Shown: positions 9,357 to 22,291, counted from the first letter of the stretch. The stretch: DNA of 64,000 nt from Paeniglutamicibacter psychrophenolicus (GCF_030812255.1 NZ_JAUSSH010000018.1:35948-99947); one strand, 5' to 3'. Notes: a model not told the origin generated them from the letters alone. Made by a program: numbers and translations.

Positions 9357-10670
9357 TCAGTTTTCGTCGATGAAACGTGTGGGGATGACCGGTTCGCCGC
9401 GCTGCAGCCGCCGCGAGCTGCCGGGCATCTCCAGGATCGAGTCGCGGTGGCGCTTCGCCGCGCGGCGCACCCCGGCGGCGCCGGTGAATGCCTCATCGAC
9501 TTCCCCGTGTGAGACAAACTGTGTCAGCAGGGCGCGGTCGTCGGCATCGGTTGCGGGCACCTCGCCCACGCCGATGAGTTCCCCGGTGGCCCGGCCGCGC
9601 TCGTTGAGCCGGCGCACCGCGTACTTGCGCCCGCCCACCGAGACCTTGTTCTTCGCGGCCTTGGCCACGTCGACGTAGTTTCCGGCGTCGTCGTGGCGCG
9701 AGACCAGCTTGTAGACCATCGAGGCGGTCGGGTGTCCGGAGCCGGTGACCAGCGAGGTGCCCACCCCGTACGCGTCCACCGGGGCGGAGCCGAGGGCGGC
9801 GATGGCGTATTCGTCGAGGTCGGAGGTGACCATGATGCGGGTGTTCTCGTTGCCCAGGTCATCGAGCAGCACGCGGACCCAGCGGGCCTGTTCGACCAGG
9901 TCCCCGGAATCCAGCCGCACGGCGCCCAGGCCCGGGCCGGCGACCTCGACGGCGGTGCGGACGCCCTGCTCGACGTCGTAGGTGTCGACCAGCAGCGTGG
10001 TGTCGGCCCCCATGGAGGCGACCTGGGCCTCGAAGGCGGCGCGCTCGTTGTCGTGCAGCAGCGTGAAGGAGTGGGCGGCGGTGCCCACGGTCTTGATCCC
10101 GTAGCGGTGTCCGGCCTCGAGGTTGGAGGTCGAGTCGAACCCGGCGATGATCGCCGCGCGGGCCGCGGCGACGGCGGATTCCTCGTGGGTGCGCCGCGAA
10201 CCCATCTCGATGCACGGGCGGGTGCCGGCCGAGGCGATCATGCGCGAGGCGGCGGAGGCGATCGCCGAGTCGTGGTTCAGCGCCGAAAGGATGAAGGTCT
10301 CCAGCACGCAGGCCTCGGCGAACGTCGACTCGACGATCATCACCGGCGAGTAGGGGAAGTAGATTTCCCCCTCGGCGTAGCCGTGGATGTTTCCGCTGAA
10401 CGTGAAGTCCGCCAGGTACTTGATGGTCGCGGCGTCCACGACCTTGGTGTCGGAGAGGAAACGCAGCTGCTCGTCGCCGAAGCGGAACTCCTTGATGCCC
10501 TCCAGGATGCGGCCGGTGCCGGCCAGCACGCCGTAGCGCCGGCCCTCGGGCAGGCGGCGGGCGAAGGCCTCGAAGACGCTGGGGCGGTGTGCGGCACCGG
10601 AGTGCAGGGAGGCCTGCAGCATCGTCAATTCGTAGTGGTCGGTAAACAGTGAGGTGGGCTGCTGCCACAT
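9357..10670 (-). CDS. pncB: Nicotinate phosphoribosyltransferase
   Basis: 437 residues. It condenses nicotinate with PRPP to nicotinate mononucleotide, the next step after PncA. Recognisable segments are the N-terminal SLFTDHYELTMLQASL, the SRRTHEESA segment, the phosphate-binding region AVRLDSGDLVEQARWVR, and DAYGVGTSLVTG. The ATG at 10670 has GAGGAG upstream. It is the first gene of a two-gene NAD-salvage operon with pncA and is divergent from clpS. Confidence 0.95.
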   Translation of the reverse strand: MWQQPTSLFTDHYELTMLQASLHSGAAHRPSVFEAFARRLPEGRRYGVLAGTGRILEGIKEFRFGDEQLRFLSDTKVVDAATIKYLADFTFSGNIHGYAEGEIYFPYSPVMIVESTFAEACVLETFILSALNHDSAIASAASRMIASAGTRPCIEMGSRRTHEESAVAAARAAIIAGFDSTSNLEAGHRYGIKTVGTAAHSFTLLHDNERAAFEAQVASMGADTTLLVDTYDVEQGVRTAVEVAGPGLGAVRLDSGDLVEQARWVRVLLDDLGNENTRIMVTSDLDEYAIAALGSAPVDAYGVGTSLVTGSGHPTASMVYKLVSRHDDAGNYVDVAKAAKNKVSVGGRKYAVRRLNERGRATGELIGVGEVPATDADDRALLTQFVSHGEVDEAFTGAAGVRRAAKRHRDSILEMPGSSRRLQRGEPVIPTRFIDEN

Positions 10671-10987
10671 GGCCGTTGGGCTCCTCGCGATGGGTATCGG
10701 GGGTGATGAAAGCGTGTTCGGGCGGTTCGCACCGGCGTCGGGAGCCTGGGCGCCGGGGCCCGTCCCGCCGCAGGTGGCGGCGGATTGGGCCGGCAACGGC
10801 GGTGCAAACGTTAGTAGATACTCTAGACCCGGCATCGACCCGTTGCCGCCTTCGGACCGGCCCGGCGCGCTCCGGGGTGCGTGGGGCTTGCCGCCCGGGG
10901 CATGCGGGGGGCAGGGCCCGGCACACGCGGGCACCGGCCCGGTTCGCTTCGGTGGCGCACCGTCGTAGAATGGGAGGTATGCCAACC

Positions 10988-11284
10988 ATGACTGCGATGC
11001 CCGATGTGCTTGAGCACGTGGAGCAGGCACAAGCACACGAACTTGACCAGCCCTACATCCTGATCATCTGGAACGACCCGGTCAACCTGATGAGCTACGT
11101 CAGCTACGTCTTCCGCTCCTACTTCGGGTACCCCGAGGCCAAGGCCGAGAAGCTGATGATGCAGGTCCACCGGGAGGGACGCAGCGTCGTCGCCACCGGG
11201 AACCGCGAAAAGATCGAGGCCGACGTGTCCGCGATGCATGGCTTCGGCCTGTGGGCCACCCTGTCGAAGGCGGACGCAGCCTAA
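10988..11284 (+). CDS. clpS: ClpS, N-degron adaptor of the Clp protease
   Basis: About 98 residues. The conserved adaptor motif is clear: PYILIIWNDPVNLMSYVSYVF, then the His-containing VHREGRSVVATG and the C-terminal helix/strand GLWATL. ClpS hands N-degron substrates to the ClpA/ClpC unfoldase. Three in-frame ATGs occur (10979, 10988, 10997). The site GGGAGGT ends one base before 10979, too close, and is well placed for 10988. The stop lies two bases before the next gene's start codon. Confidence 0.93.
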   Translation: MTAMPDVLEHVEQAQAHELDQPYILIIWNDPVNLMSYVSYVFRSYFGYPEAKAEKLMMQVHREGRSVVATGNREKIEADVSAMHGFGLWATLSKADAA

Positions 11285-11286
11285 CC

Positions 11287-11856
11287 GTGGCACGAGCATT
11301 CAAGAGCACCCTGCGCGGTTTTTCCGCCTCCCTGGAAGCCGCCGAGCGCAAGTTGCTCCGCGGCCTGTTTCAGGACGTCATCACCCTGCTTGAGCCCCAG
11401 CGCGCCGCGGACGAGGATCCGCTGTGGGCCATGGTCGGGCTGGACCCCCACGCGCACCGCGCGGACTTCGCGCCCCCGAGCGACCCCGCCACCAAGCGCC
11501 TGCTGCCGGACGCGGATCCGGAGGACGCGGCCGCGTCGCTGGAATTCCGCAGGCTCTCCGAGCGCGGGATCCGCGAACGCAAGATCGGGGCGCTGCGCGA
11601 GGCGGCCCTGCTGATGGAATCCGGAACCATCCTGCTGTCCGACGAGACCGCCCCGCGCTTCGCCGCCGCGGTCAACGACGTGCGCCTGGTGCTGGCGCAG
11701 CGGCTGGGCCTGGCGAGCGAGGAAGACGCCGAGCGGATCCACGCGCAGGACGATTGGTCGAAGGCCGAATCCGTCGACGAATACCTGGCACTGGTCTACA
11801 ACTTCGTCACCTGGCTGCAGGAATCCCTGATGCAGGCCATGCTCAAGTCCTTGTGA
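11287..11856 (+). CDS. DUF2017 family protein
   Basis: 189 residues starting at GTG 11287, immediately after clpS. Features match DUF2017: N-terminal AFKSTLRGFSASLEAAERKLLRGLFQDVITLLE, a DPLWAMVGLDP block, and C-terminal VDEYLALVYNFVTWLQESLMQAML. Mostly helical and soluble. The gene is fixed next to clpS in actinobacteria, which suggests a role with the Clp adaptor, but no function is established. Confidence 0.9.
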   Translation: MARAFKSTLRGFSASLEAAERKLLRGLFQDVITLLEPQRAADEDPLWAMVGLDPHAHRADFAPPSDPATKRLLPDADPEDAAASLEFRRLSERGIRERKIGALREAALLMESGTILLSDETAPRFAAAVNDVRLVLAQRLGLASEEDAERIHAQDDWSKAESVDEYLALVYNFVTWLQESLMQAMLKSL

Positions 11857-11921
11857 GCTGGGATACAGTGTGTCGCGCGTGCTGGCCGTTCGCGCGCAAA
11901 ACCACGTAGGCTTCGTACACC

Positions 11922-12851
11922 ATGACAAGTGTGTCCTCCAGCGATAAGCGACCATCCGAGCGGCCCCGGGCAAACGCCCCGTTGGGGATCTTCGACTCCG
12001 GGGTCGGCGGCCTGACCGTTTCACGCGCCATCATTGACCAGCTTCCCGGGGAATCGACGATGTACGTCGGGGACACCGCGAACTCGCCCTACGGCCCGCT
12101 TCCCATTGCCGAGGTCCGCGCCAATGCGCTGGGGGTGATGGACGAACTGGTCGACGCCGGGGTCAAGCTGCTGGTCATCGCCTGCAACTCCGCCTCCGCC
12201 GCGGTGCTGCGCGACGCCCGCGAACGCTACACCGCCCGCTACGGCATCCCGGTGGTCGAGGTCATCCAGCCCGCGGTCCGCCGCGCCGTCTCCGCCACCC
12301 GCAACGGCAGGATCGGGGTCATCGGCACCCTGGCCACGGTCGGCTCGCGCGCCTACGAGGACGCCTTCGCCGCGGCCCCGCACTACTCCATCACCTCGGT
12401 GGCCTGCCCGCGCTTCGTCGAATTCGTCGAAAACGGCATCACCACCGGCAAGGAGCTGATGGACACCGCCGAGGAATACCTGGCGCCGCTCAAGGCCGCC
12501 GGCGTGGACACGCTGGTGCTGGGCTGCACGCACTACCCGCTGCTCACCGGGGTGATCTCCTACGTCATGGGCGAGGACGTCACCCTCGTCTCCAGCGCCG
12601 AGGAGACCGCGAAGGACGTCTACCGCGCGCTGGTGGGCCACGACCTGGCGCGCACCGCCGACGCGGACCCCACCCACCAGTTCCTCGCCACCGGCGATGC
12701 GGCAAGTTTTGAGATCCTGGCCCGGCGCTTCCTGGGGCCCGAGGTCCTCGCGGTCGAGCAGGTCCAGAACGTGGCCGCCCACTACCCGACCGGCTCCATT
12801 GCGATGGTTACCCCGCAGATGGTGGCCCTTTCGAAAGCGAGTGCCTCATGA
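11922..12851 (+). CDS. murI: Glutamate racemase
   Basis: 309 residues. It makes D-glutamate for peptidoglycan by cofactor-independent racemisation. The two catalytic cysteines are Cys-88 (VIACNSAS) and Cys-202 (LGCTHYPLL). The N-terminal [17 protein letters not shown] segment and the SPYG motif are present. An N-terminal extension of about 18 Ser/Arg/Pro-rich residues precedes the fold, so a later start is possible though no good alternative is seen. Its stop overlaps the next gene by 4 bases (ATGA). Confidence 0.95.
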   Translation: MTSVSSSDKRPSERPRANAPLGIFDSGVGGLTVSRAIIDQLPGESTMYVGDTANSPYGPLPIAEVRANALGVMDELVDAGVKLLVIACNSASAAVLRDARERYTARYGIPVVEVIQPAVRRAVSATRNGRIGVIGTLATVGSRAYEDAFAAAPHYSITSVACPRFVEFVENGITTGKELMDTAEEYLAPLKAAGVDTLVLGCTHYPLLTGVISYVMGEDVTLVSSAEETAKDVYRALVGHDLARTADADPTHQFLATGDAASFEILARRFLGPEVLAVEQVQNVAAHYPTGSIAMVTPQMVALSKASAS

Positions 12852-13759
12852 AGCTGACCATCATCGGCTGCACCGGCTCGTTCCCCGGCCCGGGGTCGCC
12901 CGCCTCCTGCTACCTGGTCACCGCGTTCGACGGGACACGCGACTGGAAGATCCTGCTGGACCTCGGCTCCGGCGCGCTGGGCGTGCTGCAGCGCTACGTC
13001 GACATCAAGGACCTGGACGGGATCTTCATCTCCCACCTGCACCCGGACCACTGCATGGACCTGTGCGGCATGCACGTGGCGATCCGCTGGGACCCCAACG
13101 GCTGGGGCCGCGAGCGGATGCTGGTGCACGGCCCGGCGGCCACCGCCGATAGGATGGCCACCGCCTACGGGCTGCCGCTGGAGGAGGGCATGCACCCGGA
13201 CTACGACTTCCGGCACTGGAAATCCCGCCAACCGGTGAAGGTCGGCCCGTTCTCCATCACCCCCTACCCGGTGCTGCACCCGATCGAGGAGTCCTACGCG
13301 CTGCGCGTGGAGGCCACCGAACCGGTCGCCGACGGGTCGCTGCAAACCAGCGTGCTGACCTATTCGGGCGACACCGATTCCTGCCCCGAACTCATCGAGG
13401 CGGCGCAGGGAGCTGACATGTTCCTCTGCGAGGCCGCCTTCGAGGAAGGTCGCGACGACGCGATCACCGGCGTGCACCTGACCGGCAAGCGGGCCGGCCA
13501 GGCCGCCACCGACGCCGGGGTCGAGCGCCTGCTGCTGACCCACATCCCGGTGTGGACCGACATCAACACCGTGGTCAACGAGGCCAAGGAGACCTACGAC
13601 GGCGGGATCGCCGTGGCGGTCTCCGGGGTCACCTACGGGGTGTTCTCCGGTTCGCAGCTGGGCACCCCGAAGTCGCTGCCCACCGCGCCGGTGTCCATCG
13701 TGCGCTCGGCGCCGAACCGCGAGTGGCCCGGGACCAAGGCCAGGAACCCGCGCAGGTAG
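12848..13759 (+). CDS. Metallo-beta-lactamase-fold hydrolase, RNase Z-like
   Basis: 303 residues. Metal-binding motifs: [10 protein letters not shown] (HxHxDH), a His in [13 protein letters not shown], Asp in YSGDTDSC, and His in LTHIPVW. This group (YciV/ElaC-like single-domain MBL) is normally found between murI and rph. A phosphodiesterase activity is plausible, and a true tRNase Z role is not shown by sequence alone. It is translationally coupled to murI by the ATGA overlap. Confidence 0.88.
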   Translation: MKLTIIGCTGSFPGPGSPASCYLVTAFDGTRDWKILLDLGSGALGVLQRYVDIKDLDGIFISHLHPDHCMDLCGMHVAIRWDPNGWGRERMLVHGPAATADRMATAYGLPLEEGMHPDYDFRHWKSRQPVKVGPFSITPYPVLHPIEESYALRVEATEPVADGSLQTSVLTYSGDTDSCPELIEAAQGADMFLCEAAFEEGRDDAITGVHLTGKRAGQAATDAGVERLLLTHIPVWTDINTVVNEAKETYDGGIAVAVSGVTYGVFSGSQLGTPKSLPTAPVSIVRSAPNREWPGTKARNPRR

Positions 13760-13834
13760 CCGCGAGGCAGCGGGCGCGCTTCCGCTGCCGCGGGCGTGCC
13801 CGGCCCCGGCCACGCGCCGACTAGACTTGAAGCC

Positions 13835-14584
13835 ATGACTTCAGCATCCACCACAGCAGCAGTGCGCGCCGACGGGCGCGGCGTCGACCAACTCCGTGAG
13901 ATCACCATTACCCGTGGCTGGTCCAAGCAGGCCGAGGGCTCGGCCCTGATCGAATTCGGCAACACCAAGGTGCTGTGCACCGCCTCCTTCACCGAGGGCG
14001 TGCCGCGCTGGCTCAAGGGCCAGGGCACCGGCTGGGTCACCGCCGAGTACGCGATGCTGCCGCGGGCCACCAACACCCGCAACGGCCGCGAGTCGGTCAA
14101 GGGCAAGATCGGCGGGCGCACCCACGAGATCTCCCGGCTGATCGGCCGCTCGCTGCGCGCCGTCATCGACACCAAGGCGCTGGGCGAGAACACCATCGTG
14201 CTGGACTGCGACGTGCTCCAGGCCGACGGCGGCACCCGCACCGCGGCGATCACCGGCGCCTACGTCGCGCTGGCCGAGGCCATCGAATGGGCCCGGGCCA
14301 ACAACCTGGTGAAGAAGAACGCGATCGTGCTCACCGACTCGGTGGCCGCGATCTCCGTGGGCATCATCGACGGGGTCCCGATGCTGGATCTTCCCTACGA
14401 GGAGGACGTGCGCGCCGAGACCGACATGAACGTCGTGGTCACCGGCACCGGCGACTTCGTCGAGGTGCAGGGCACCGCCGAGGGCGTGCCGTTCAAGCGC
14501 GCCGAACTCGACTCCCTGCTTGACCTCGCCCTGGTGGGCACCACGGAGCTGACCCGCATCCAGTCCGAAACCCTGGGGCTCTGA
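13835..14584 (+). CDS. rph: Ribonuclease PH
   Basis: 249 residues. Phosphorolytic 3'-5' exoribonuclease that trims tRNA 3' ends. Characteristic segments are [19 protein letters not shown] at the N-terminus, [42 protein letters not shown] and the C-terminal VEVQGTAEG. The ATG at 13835 gives the standard family length; the upstream ATG at 13796 adds non-homologous residues. Two bases separate it from rdgB. Confidence 0.96.
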   Translation: MTSASTTAAVRADGRGVDQLREITITRGWSKQAEGSALIEFGNTKVLCTASFTEGVPRWLKGQGTGWVTAEYAMLPRATNTRNGRESVKGKIGGRTHEISRLIGRSLRAVIDTKALGENTIVLDCDVLQADGGTRTAAITGAYVALAEAIEWARANNLVKKNAIVLTDSVAAISVGIIDGVPMLDLPYEEDVRAETDMNVVVTGTGDFVEVQGTAEGVPFKRAELDSLLDLALVGTTELTRIQSETLGL

Positions 14585-14586
14585 GC

Positions 14587-15222
14587 ATGGGCACCACCCC
14601 GCGTTTGGTGCTGGCCACGCACAACCAGGGCAAGCTGCGCGAACTGCGCGAGCTGCTGCGCGGGCAGGTACCCGGGCTGGACGTGGACACCCAGGTCGTC
14701 GATGCCGGGGCCGTCGGTGCCCCGGATGTCGTTGAGGACCAGGTGACCTTTCAGGGCAACGCCCTGCTCAAGGCCCGCGCGGTGTGCGAGGCCACCGGCC
14801 TGGTCGCCATCGCGGACGACTCCGGGCTGGCTGTCGACGTGCTCGGCGGGGCCCCGGGGATCTTCTCGGCGCGCTGGTCCGGGAGGCACGGCGACGACGA
14901 GGCCAACATCGACCTGCTGCTGGCCCAGCTCGGCGACATCGCCGAGGAGCACCGCGGCGCCTCCTTCGTGTGCGCCGCGGCCCTGGCGACCCCGGGCGGC
15001 CATGTCGCCGTGGAGCTGGGGCACCTGGCCGGCACGCTGCTGCACGAACGCCGCGGGAACGGCGGCTTCGGCTACGACCCGATCCTGCAGCCCGAGGGCT
15101 ATGGGATCTCCGTGGCGGAGCTGACGGCTGGGGAAAAGAACGCGATCAGCCACCGCGGGCGCGCGTTCCGCGGCCTGCTGCCGCAGATCGTCAAGGCGCT
15201 GGCGGACCAGGACGCCGCGTAG
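14587..15222 (+). CDS. rdgB: XTP/dITP pyrophosphatase (RdgB/HAM1)
   Basis: 211 residues. It hydrolyses XTP, dITP and ITP to monophosphates and keeps them out of nucleic acids. Family motifs are present: LVLATHNQGKLRELRELL, FQGNALLKARAV, AIADDSGLAVDVLGGAPGIFSARWSG, GFGYDPILQPEGY and SHRGRAF. Tight spacing after rph indicates co-transcription. Confidence 0.95.
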   Translation: MGTTPRLVLATHNQGKLRELRELLRGQVPGLDVDTQVVDAGAVGAPDVVEDQVTFQGNALLKARAVCEATGLVAIADDSGLAVDVLGGAPGIFSARWSGRHGDDEANIDLLLAQLGDIAEEHRGASFVCAAALATPGGHVAVELGHLAGTLLHERRGNGGFGYDPILQPEGYGISVAELTAGEKNAISHRGRAFRGLLPQIVKALADQDAA

Positions 15223-15249
15223 GCTCCGGATCGCCGGCGGCACGACCCC

Positions 15250-15300
15250 CCAAGGGGCGGACCTCGTTCGGCCACGTGCCGCTGGGAGGGCCGCCCCTGG
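15250..15300 (+). terminator. Putative terminator hairpin after rdgB
   Basis: Inverted repeat CCAAGGGGCGG / CCGCCCCTGG (15250-15260 and 15291-15300) about 28 bp after the stop. There is no T-run, so factor-independent termination is uncertain. Confidence 0.4.
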
Positions 15301-15409
15301 CGGTGCCCGGCCCCCGATCGAACGGTGCGGCCCGGCCGTCCCGGGCCGGCGGCGGCCCGGCGCCTAGAGTGGAAGCAAGACAAACCTACCGAGAATGAAC
15401 GGAGCAAGA

Positions 15410-15964
15410 GTGGACACCTTTATCAAGGGGCCATCAAAGCGCGATGTTGCGGGCATGAAGGCGGCCTTCGCACTGGTTGGGAGCACGGAGGTGGTGTCCG
15501 TCCTGTTCAAGAATGCGCGTTACGGCAACTTCCTGGTCACCGGGGCCGCGCACCTGACCGTGCTCGACGACCTGATGGTCGGCGGGCTGAACGCAGCGGC
15601 CGCGGCGAAGGCGGCCAAGTCCGCGGACGGCGAGCCGCTGCGGCAGCGCCAGCCGGACTCGGACGTGCGCGCCTTCCCGGCGGTTTTCGAGGGGGACTTC
15701 GACCCGACGCCGATTGCCGTGAACCAAGTGGCGCACGGCGACCTGGTGGTCGCTTCGTTCACGCAGGCACCCTACGGCGACTTCGTGGTCACGGGCGTGG
15801 CCACCGCGGCCGAGGGCGATGCCGACTACCTCATGGTCGGGCCGTGGATCCTGCACTCCGCCGACGGACCCGCACCGCGGTTGAACGAAGTGGAGCTGGT
15901 GGCCGCTGCCGGCGACCACATCGCGCCGGTCCCGCCGCGCCGCGGACAGGTGGACTTCGAGTAG
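15410..15964 (+). CDS. Unrecognised soluble protein with an internal duplication
   Basis: About 184 residues from GTG 15410, preferred over ATG 15395 because GGAG lies five bases before it. No family is recognised. Two segments resemble each other: around residues 30-58 (FKNARYGNFLVTGAA...DDLMVGG) and around 116-147 (FTQAPYGDFVVTGVA...DYLMVGP). Both read F-x2-A-x-YG-[ND]-F-x-VTG-x-A, then an acidic residue and LMVG. An Ala/Lys/Arg-rich linker joins them. No signal peptide or membrane helix. It is monocistronic, between rdgB and a strong bidirectional terminator. It may be a two-fold beta-rich sensor or binding protein; function is not inferable. Confidence 0.75.
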   Translation: MDTFIKGPSKRDVAGMKAAFALVGSTEVVSVLFKNARYGNFLVTGAAHLTVLDDLMVGGLNAAAAAKAAKSADGEPLRQRQPDSDVRAFPAVFEGDFDPTPIAVNQVAHGDLVVASFTQAPYGDFVVTGVATAAEGDADYLMVGPWILHSADGPAPRLNEVELVAAAGDHIAPVPPRRGQVDFE

Positions 15965-15993
15965 TCGCCTCGACTCCTCGCCGCTGCACAGTG

Positions 15994-16043
15994 AACGACC
16001 CTGCACGTTGATCCGATTCCGGATCGAACGGGCAGGGTCGTTG
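15994..16043. terminator. Bidirectional terminator between convergent genes
   Basis: Perfect 11-bp outer stem AACGACCCTGC/GCAGGGTCGTT (15994-16004 with 16032-16042) enclosing a second stem (GATCCG/CGGATC). It sits between the ends of two converging genes, and the stop of the minus-strand gene lies one base beyond it. Confidence 0.8.
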
Positions 16044-17867
16044 TCATTGGGCCCAGAAGAGTCGCGGGTTGGGGGTGCGCCAGTAGGTGTTGCGCCGCGG
16101 TTTTTGTTCGGGGTCCATGAACTTGGGCAGGATGACGGAGAAGAGCCCGTCGTCGTCGCGCACGACATCGATGAGCCCGGTGTGCCTGGCATGGTGGTGC
16201 CCCGAACAGAAGGGCCGCCCATCGTTGATCCTGGTGGTTCCGCCATTTGCCCAATCGTCGTCATGATCGATCTCGCAATGCTCCGGTGGCACGGTGCAGC
16301 CGGGCATGATGCAGCCGCCGTAGATCCCTAGGATGATTTCGCGCATGTAGTCGGGGAAGAAACGTTCCTCCTGGCCGAGGTCCAGGATCCGGGACTTGCC
16401 GCCCATGACCGCTGGCACGACCCCGCCGTTGCACAGGCCCTGGCGCAGTTCCGCCGGGGTGAGCTGCTGGCCGCGGGAGGTGATGCCGTGGGTGTCGGCC
16501 AGTCCGCGAAGCTCGTCCAGGGTGGCGATGACCAGTGTCTTGGGGGAGGGCAGGCCGATGGTCTTCTTCCCGGTGCGTGGTTGGCCCGCGGCCCGGATGA
16601 GGTTCAGCAGTCCCTGCAGGTGTCGTTGGGGCGGGGTGAGTCCGTCGCCTCCATAGGCGGTGGAGTTCATGGTTCCCGGATCGAATAGCCCGTTCCGGGT
16701 GCCCGCGTCGGCTCCGTTGGCTTCGGTTCCGTTGCCGTTGCCGTTTGCGGTGAACAGGCTGCCGAGGTTGTCCGGGCCATGGGGATCCAGCGAGAGTTCC
16801 CGGATGGCGGCCGGGTCGGTGAGCGGGGCGCCGGTGGCGGGGTCGGTGAGGAAATCGGGGAACCCGGCACCCGGGGCGGCATTCTCGGCGGAAGCTGCAT
16901 CGGCATCGGCATCGGTGCCGGTGCCGGTGGAGGCCAGGGCCTGGGCGAGCAGCCCGTCGCGGTCCCCGGCCTTCGTCCTGGGGTTGTCGGTGCTGGCGCA
17001 CAGGGCCAGCAGGGCCTCGGTGTCCCGGGGCAGGGTGCGCAGCAGGAATTCGCCGAGCCCGCCGGTGGTCCCGCGGTAGAAGAGCCCGGTCCGGGTGCGC
17101 AGCACCTCTTCCGGAAGGTCCCCGGGTCCCTGCTCGAGGGTGGCTTGGATCCCGGCCAGCAGCTTCGCGGTGGTGCGGGGATCCTGGGTGCGCACGGATT
17201 CGGCGACCTGGTCCTCGAGCGTCCCCGCCAGGGTGGCGGCTTCGGGATGCCGGTCGATGCTGGGGGTGAGAGCCTCGAGCTTGCGGGCGGCGGCCCCGAT
17301 CTGGCCGGGGTCGGCGGTCCCGTCGGCCAGGTCCCCTGCCAACACCGGGAACCTCGGCGGGGTTGGAGTGCCGTTGAGATCGGTGCCGGGCAGCAGCCGG
17401 TCGATGGACCTGACCCGTTCGCGGGCCTCGAAGAAGGAAATGTGCAGGAAGCCGGACAGGAAAGCGGTGATGTCCTTGAAGACCGGCCGCCCGGTCGGGA
17501 CCGTGGCCGGATCCGCCGGAAGCACCGCGCTGCCCGCGAGGTATCCGGCAGGGTCCCGGTGGATCGCGTCGAGGTCGTCGAAGGTGGCCTCGGGAAGCTC
17601 GTGGACCAGGGTGCGCCGGGCCGTCTCGGCGGCCAGCAGCCGGGCGTGGGCGGCGGTGCGGTGCCCGTCTTCGGCCGCACGGGCGAACAGGGCGGCATGG
17701 ACCGGGGAACTGGTGTGCGCGGCGACGCGCCGGGACAAATCGCGGGCCAGGGCCTGGACCTCGAGCAGGGCACGCAGTTCATCGTCCGGCGACACGTGGT
17801 GTCCCGGGTCGCCGCGGGTGCCCGCGATGAGGCTGATGAACCGGTCGGTTTCCATGTCCACCAGCAT
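16044..17867 (-). CDS. DUF222 / HNH endonuclease domain protein
   Basis: 607 residues. The N-terminal two thirds is an Ala/Arg/Leu-rich DUF222-type region with two Thr/Pro/Gly-rich low-complexity linkers (around residues 310-390, encoded partly by short tandem codon repeats). The C-terminus carries an HNH nuclease: CIMPGCTVPPEHCEIDHDDDW, then NGGTTRINDGRPFCSGHHHARH, with the metal/zinc Cys pairs and the catalytic His-His. Such proteins are numerous in Micrococcaceae and related groups; some travel with mobile elements, but no mobile gene is adjacent here. Target unknown. ATGs at 17867 and 17855 are both possible starts. Confidence 0.9.
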   Translation of the reverse strand: MLVDMETDRFISLIAGTRGDPGHHVSPDDELRALLEVQALARDLSRRVAAHTSSPVHAALFARAAEDGHRTAAHARLLAAETARRTLVHELPEATFDDLDAIHRDPAGYLAGSAVLPADPATVPTGRPVFKDITAFLSGFLHISFFEARERVRSIDRLLPGTDLNGTPTPPRFPVLAGDLADGTADPGQIGAAARKLEALTPSIDRHPEAATLAGTLEDQVAESVRTQDPRTTAKLLAGIQATLEQGPGDLPEEVLRTRTGLFYRGTTGGLGEFLLRTLPRDTEALLALCASTDNPRTKAGDRDGLLAQALASTGTGTDADADAASAENAAPGAGFPDFLTDPATGAPLTDPAAIRELSLDPHGPDNLGSLFTANGNGNGTEANGADAGTRNGLFDPGTMNSTAYGGDGLTPPQRHLQGLLNLIRAAGQPRTGKKTIGLPSPKTLVIATLDELRGLADTHGITSRGQQLTPAELRQGLCNGGVVPAVMGGKSRILDLGQEERFFPDYMREIILGIYGGCIMPGCTVPPEHCEIDHDDDWANGGTTRINDGRPFCSGHHHARHTGLIDVVRDDDGLFSVILPKFMDPEQKPRRNTYWRTPNPRLFWAQ

Positions 17868-17990
17868 GCTCCGGCCCGGGGTGCCTTGGGGCCGGAACCG
17901 GGAATCTGTGGATAACTATTTTTTCTAATGGCCGGAAATCCGGGCAGCCCGGCGTGTGGGGCCGAGGCCGGGGCCGATGTGGGGCGTGGG

Positions 17991-18749
17991 TCAGGCGTCG
18001 CGGCCGTCCCGCGGGCCGAACACCGTCAGCGCCTCGGCGTCGCTCGCGGCCGAACGGATGAAGAACTCTGCCCATTTCCGGCGGCCCGGGTACGTCGAAC
18101 CCGCGACCACCTGGGCGATGGTCTCCTCGACGTCGATGATGCTCCTGTGCAGGGACACGGCGCCGTCGCGCAGCAGCGCCCAGTTGCCGCCCGCCCGGCC
18201 GTAGGGCATGCCCACGCTGCCGGGGTTGATCACCAGGCGGCAGTCCACCAGCCGCACGAAGGGCATGTGCGTGTGCCCGCAGACCACGGTCCGGACCTCC
18301 TCGGGCAGCTCGGCGAAGGCCTCGGCCCAGCGTTCCAGCCGGGTGTCCACCAACACGACCTCCTCGTCGTCGCGCGGGGTCCCGTGGCAGAACACCACGG
18401 GGCCGAAGCCCTCCAGCTCGAGGGTGACCGGATGCGGCAGCTGCTCCAGCATCGTGACGTGCTTCGGGCCCAGCTGCGCGGCCGCCCAGGGAACGACGTC
18501 GTCGGGAACCTCGATCGAAGCGCCCCGGGCAACGGCCGCCAGCTCGCGGTCGGCATTGCCGCGCACCAGCACGGCCCGCTGCCCCAGGGCCGCCAGCCGG
18601 TCCAGGACCTCGACGGGTTGTGGCCCGGCGGCGTGGTCCCCGGTGACGACGATGAGGTCGGCGGCCGCCACCGCGGGCTCGGCCAGGATCGCCTCGAGCA
18701 CCGGCAGCACCCCGTGGATGTCGGACAGGACGGCGGCGCTTCGAATCAT
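17991..18749 (-). CDS. Metallophosphoesterase (YfcE/ApaH-like superfamily)
   Basis: 252 residues. Calcineurin-type motifs appear in order: LSDIHGVLPVLEAIL (DxH), VTGDHAAGPQP (GD), RGNADREL (GNxD variant GNH), VFCHGTP and CGHTHMP. The start at 18749 fits the superfamily N-terminus; longer frames read into unrelated sequence. These enzymes act on phosphodiesters or dinucleotides in the cytoplasm; the substrate is not evident. It is followed by about 120 bp before the DUF222 gene's promoter side. Confidence 0.9.
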   Translation of the reverse strand: MIRSAAVLSDIHGVLPVLEAILAEPAVAAADLIVVTGDHAAGPQPVEVLDRLAALGQRAVLVRGNADRELAAVARGASIEVPDDVVPWAAAQLGPKHVTMLEQLPHPVTLELEGFGPVVFCHGTPRDDEEVVLVDTRLERWAEAFAELPEEVRTVVCGHTHMPFVRLVDCRLVINPGSVGMPYGRAGGNWALLRDGAVSLHRSIIDVEETIAQVVAGSTYPGRRKWAEFFIRSAASDAEALTVFGPRDGRDA

Positions 18750-18805
18750 GCCCCGAGTATGCCCGTCCCGCGGGACGGGAACAAGGGCAGCGGGCGATGC
18801 GGCGG

Positions 18806-19069
18806 CTAGAGGCCGGGGTCGTCCACTTCGCGGGTGGTCCTGGTGACCCCATCGACCTCGCCCCGTCCGCCGACGGTCCGTCGCGTGGAGACGGTCCGGC
18901 GGCGGCGGAACGTGAAGACCAGTCCGAGCACAAAGACCAGGACCCCGGCACCCATGAGCAGGTTTCCGACCAGCGGAACGTCCAGCCAGCCCACTTCGAC
19001 GTTCAGTGCGAAGCGAAGGACCGCACCAAGGACAAAAAGAAATACTCCGGCACCGATACTCATAATCAT
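18806..19069 (-). CDS. DUF6458 small membrane protein
   Basis: 87 residues with two transmembrane helices (IGAGVFLFVLGAVLRFAL and VGNLLMGAGVLVFVLGLVF) joined by a short loop, then a basic/Thr-rich cytoplasmic tail. This is the compact hairpin typical of the DUF6458 family of actinobacteria. Starts at 19069 and 19063 are both possible; GAAGG lies just upstream. Function unknown. Confidence 0.82.
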   Translation of the reverse strand: MIMSIGAGVFLFVLGAVLRFALNVEVGWLDVPLVGNLLMGAGVLVFVLGLVFTFRRRRTVSTRRTVGGRGEVDGVTRTTREVDDPGL

Positions 19070-19166
19070 TCCGCCTTCCCGGGCGACCTGGCACCAACGA
19101 ATGTCTTGAACCGTGCTTCCAGCGTACTCATTTTCGCCTGTCATGGCACCCATTGGGGATGCCGCA

Positions 19167-22291
<3,125 letters not shown>

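Noticed and set aside
16660..17079. Short tandem codon repeats suggesting a mobile or CRISPR-like array
   Set aside because: They encode low-complexity linkers inside the DUF222/HNH protein, in frame, and lack regular repeat-spacer units.
16044..17867. HNH nuclease as evidence for a mobile element or homing intron
   Set aside because: No flanking direct repeats, integrase, transposase or interrupted host gene; DUF222/HNH genes are common chromosomal genes in these bacteria.
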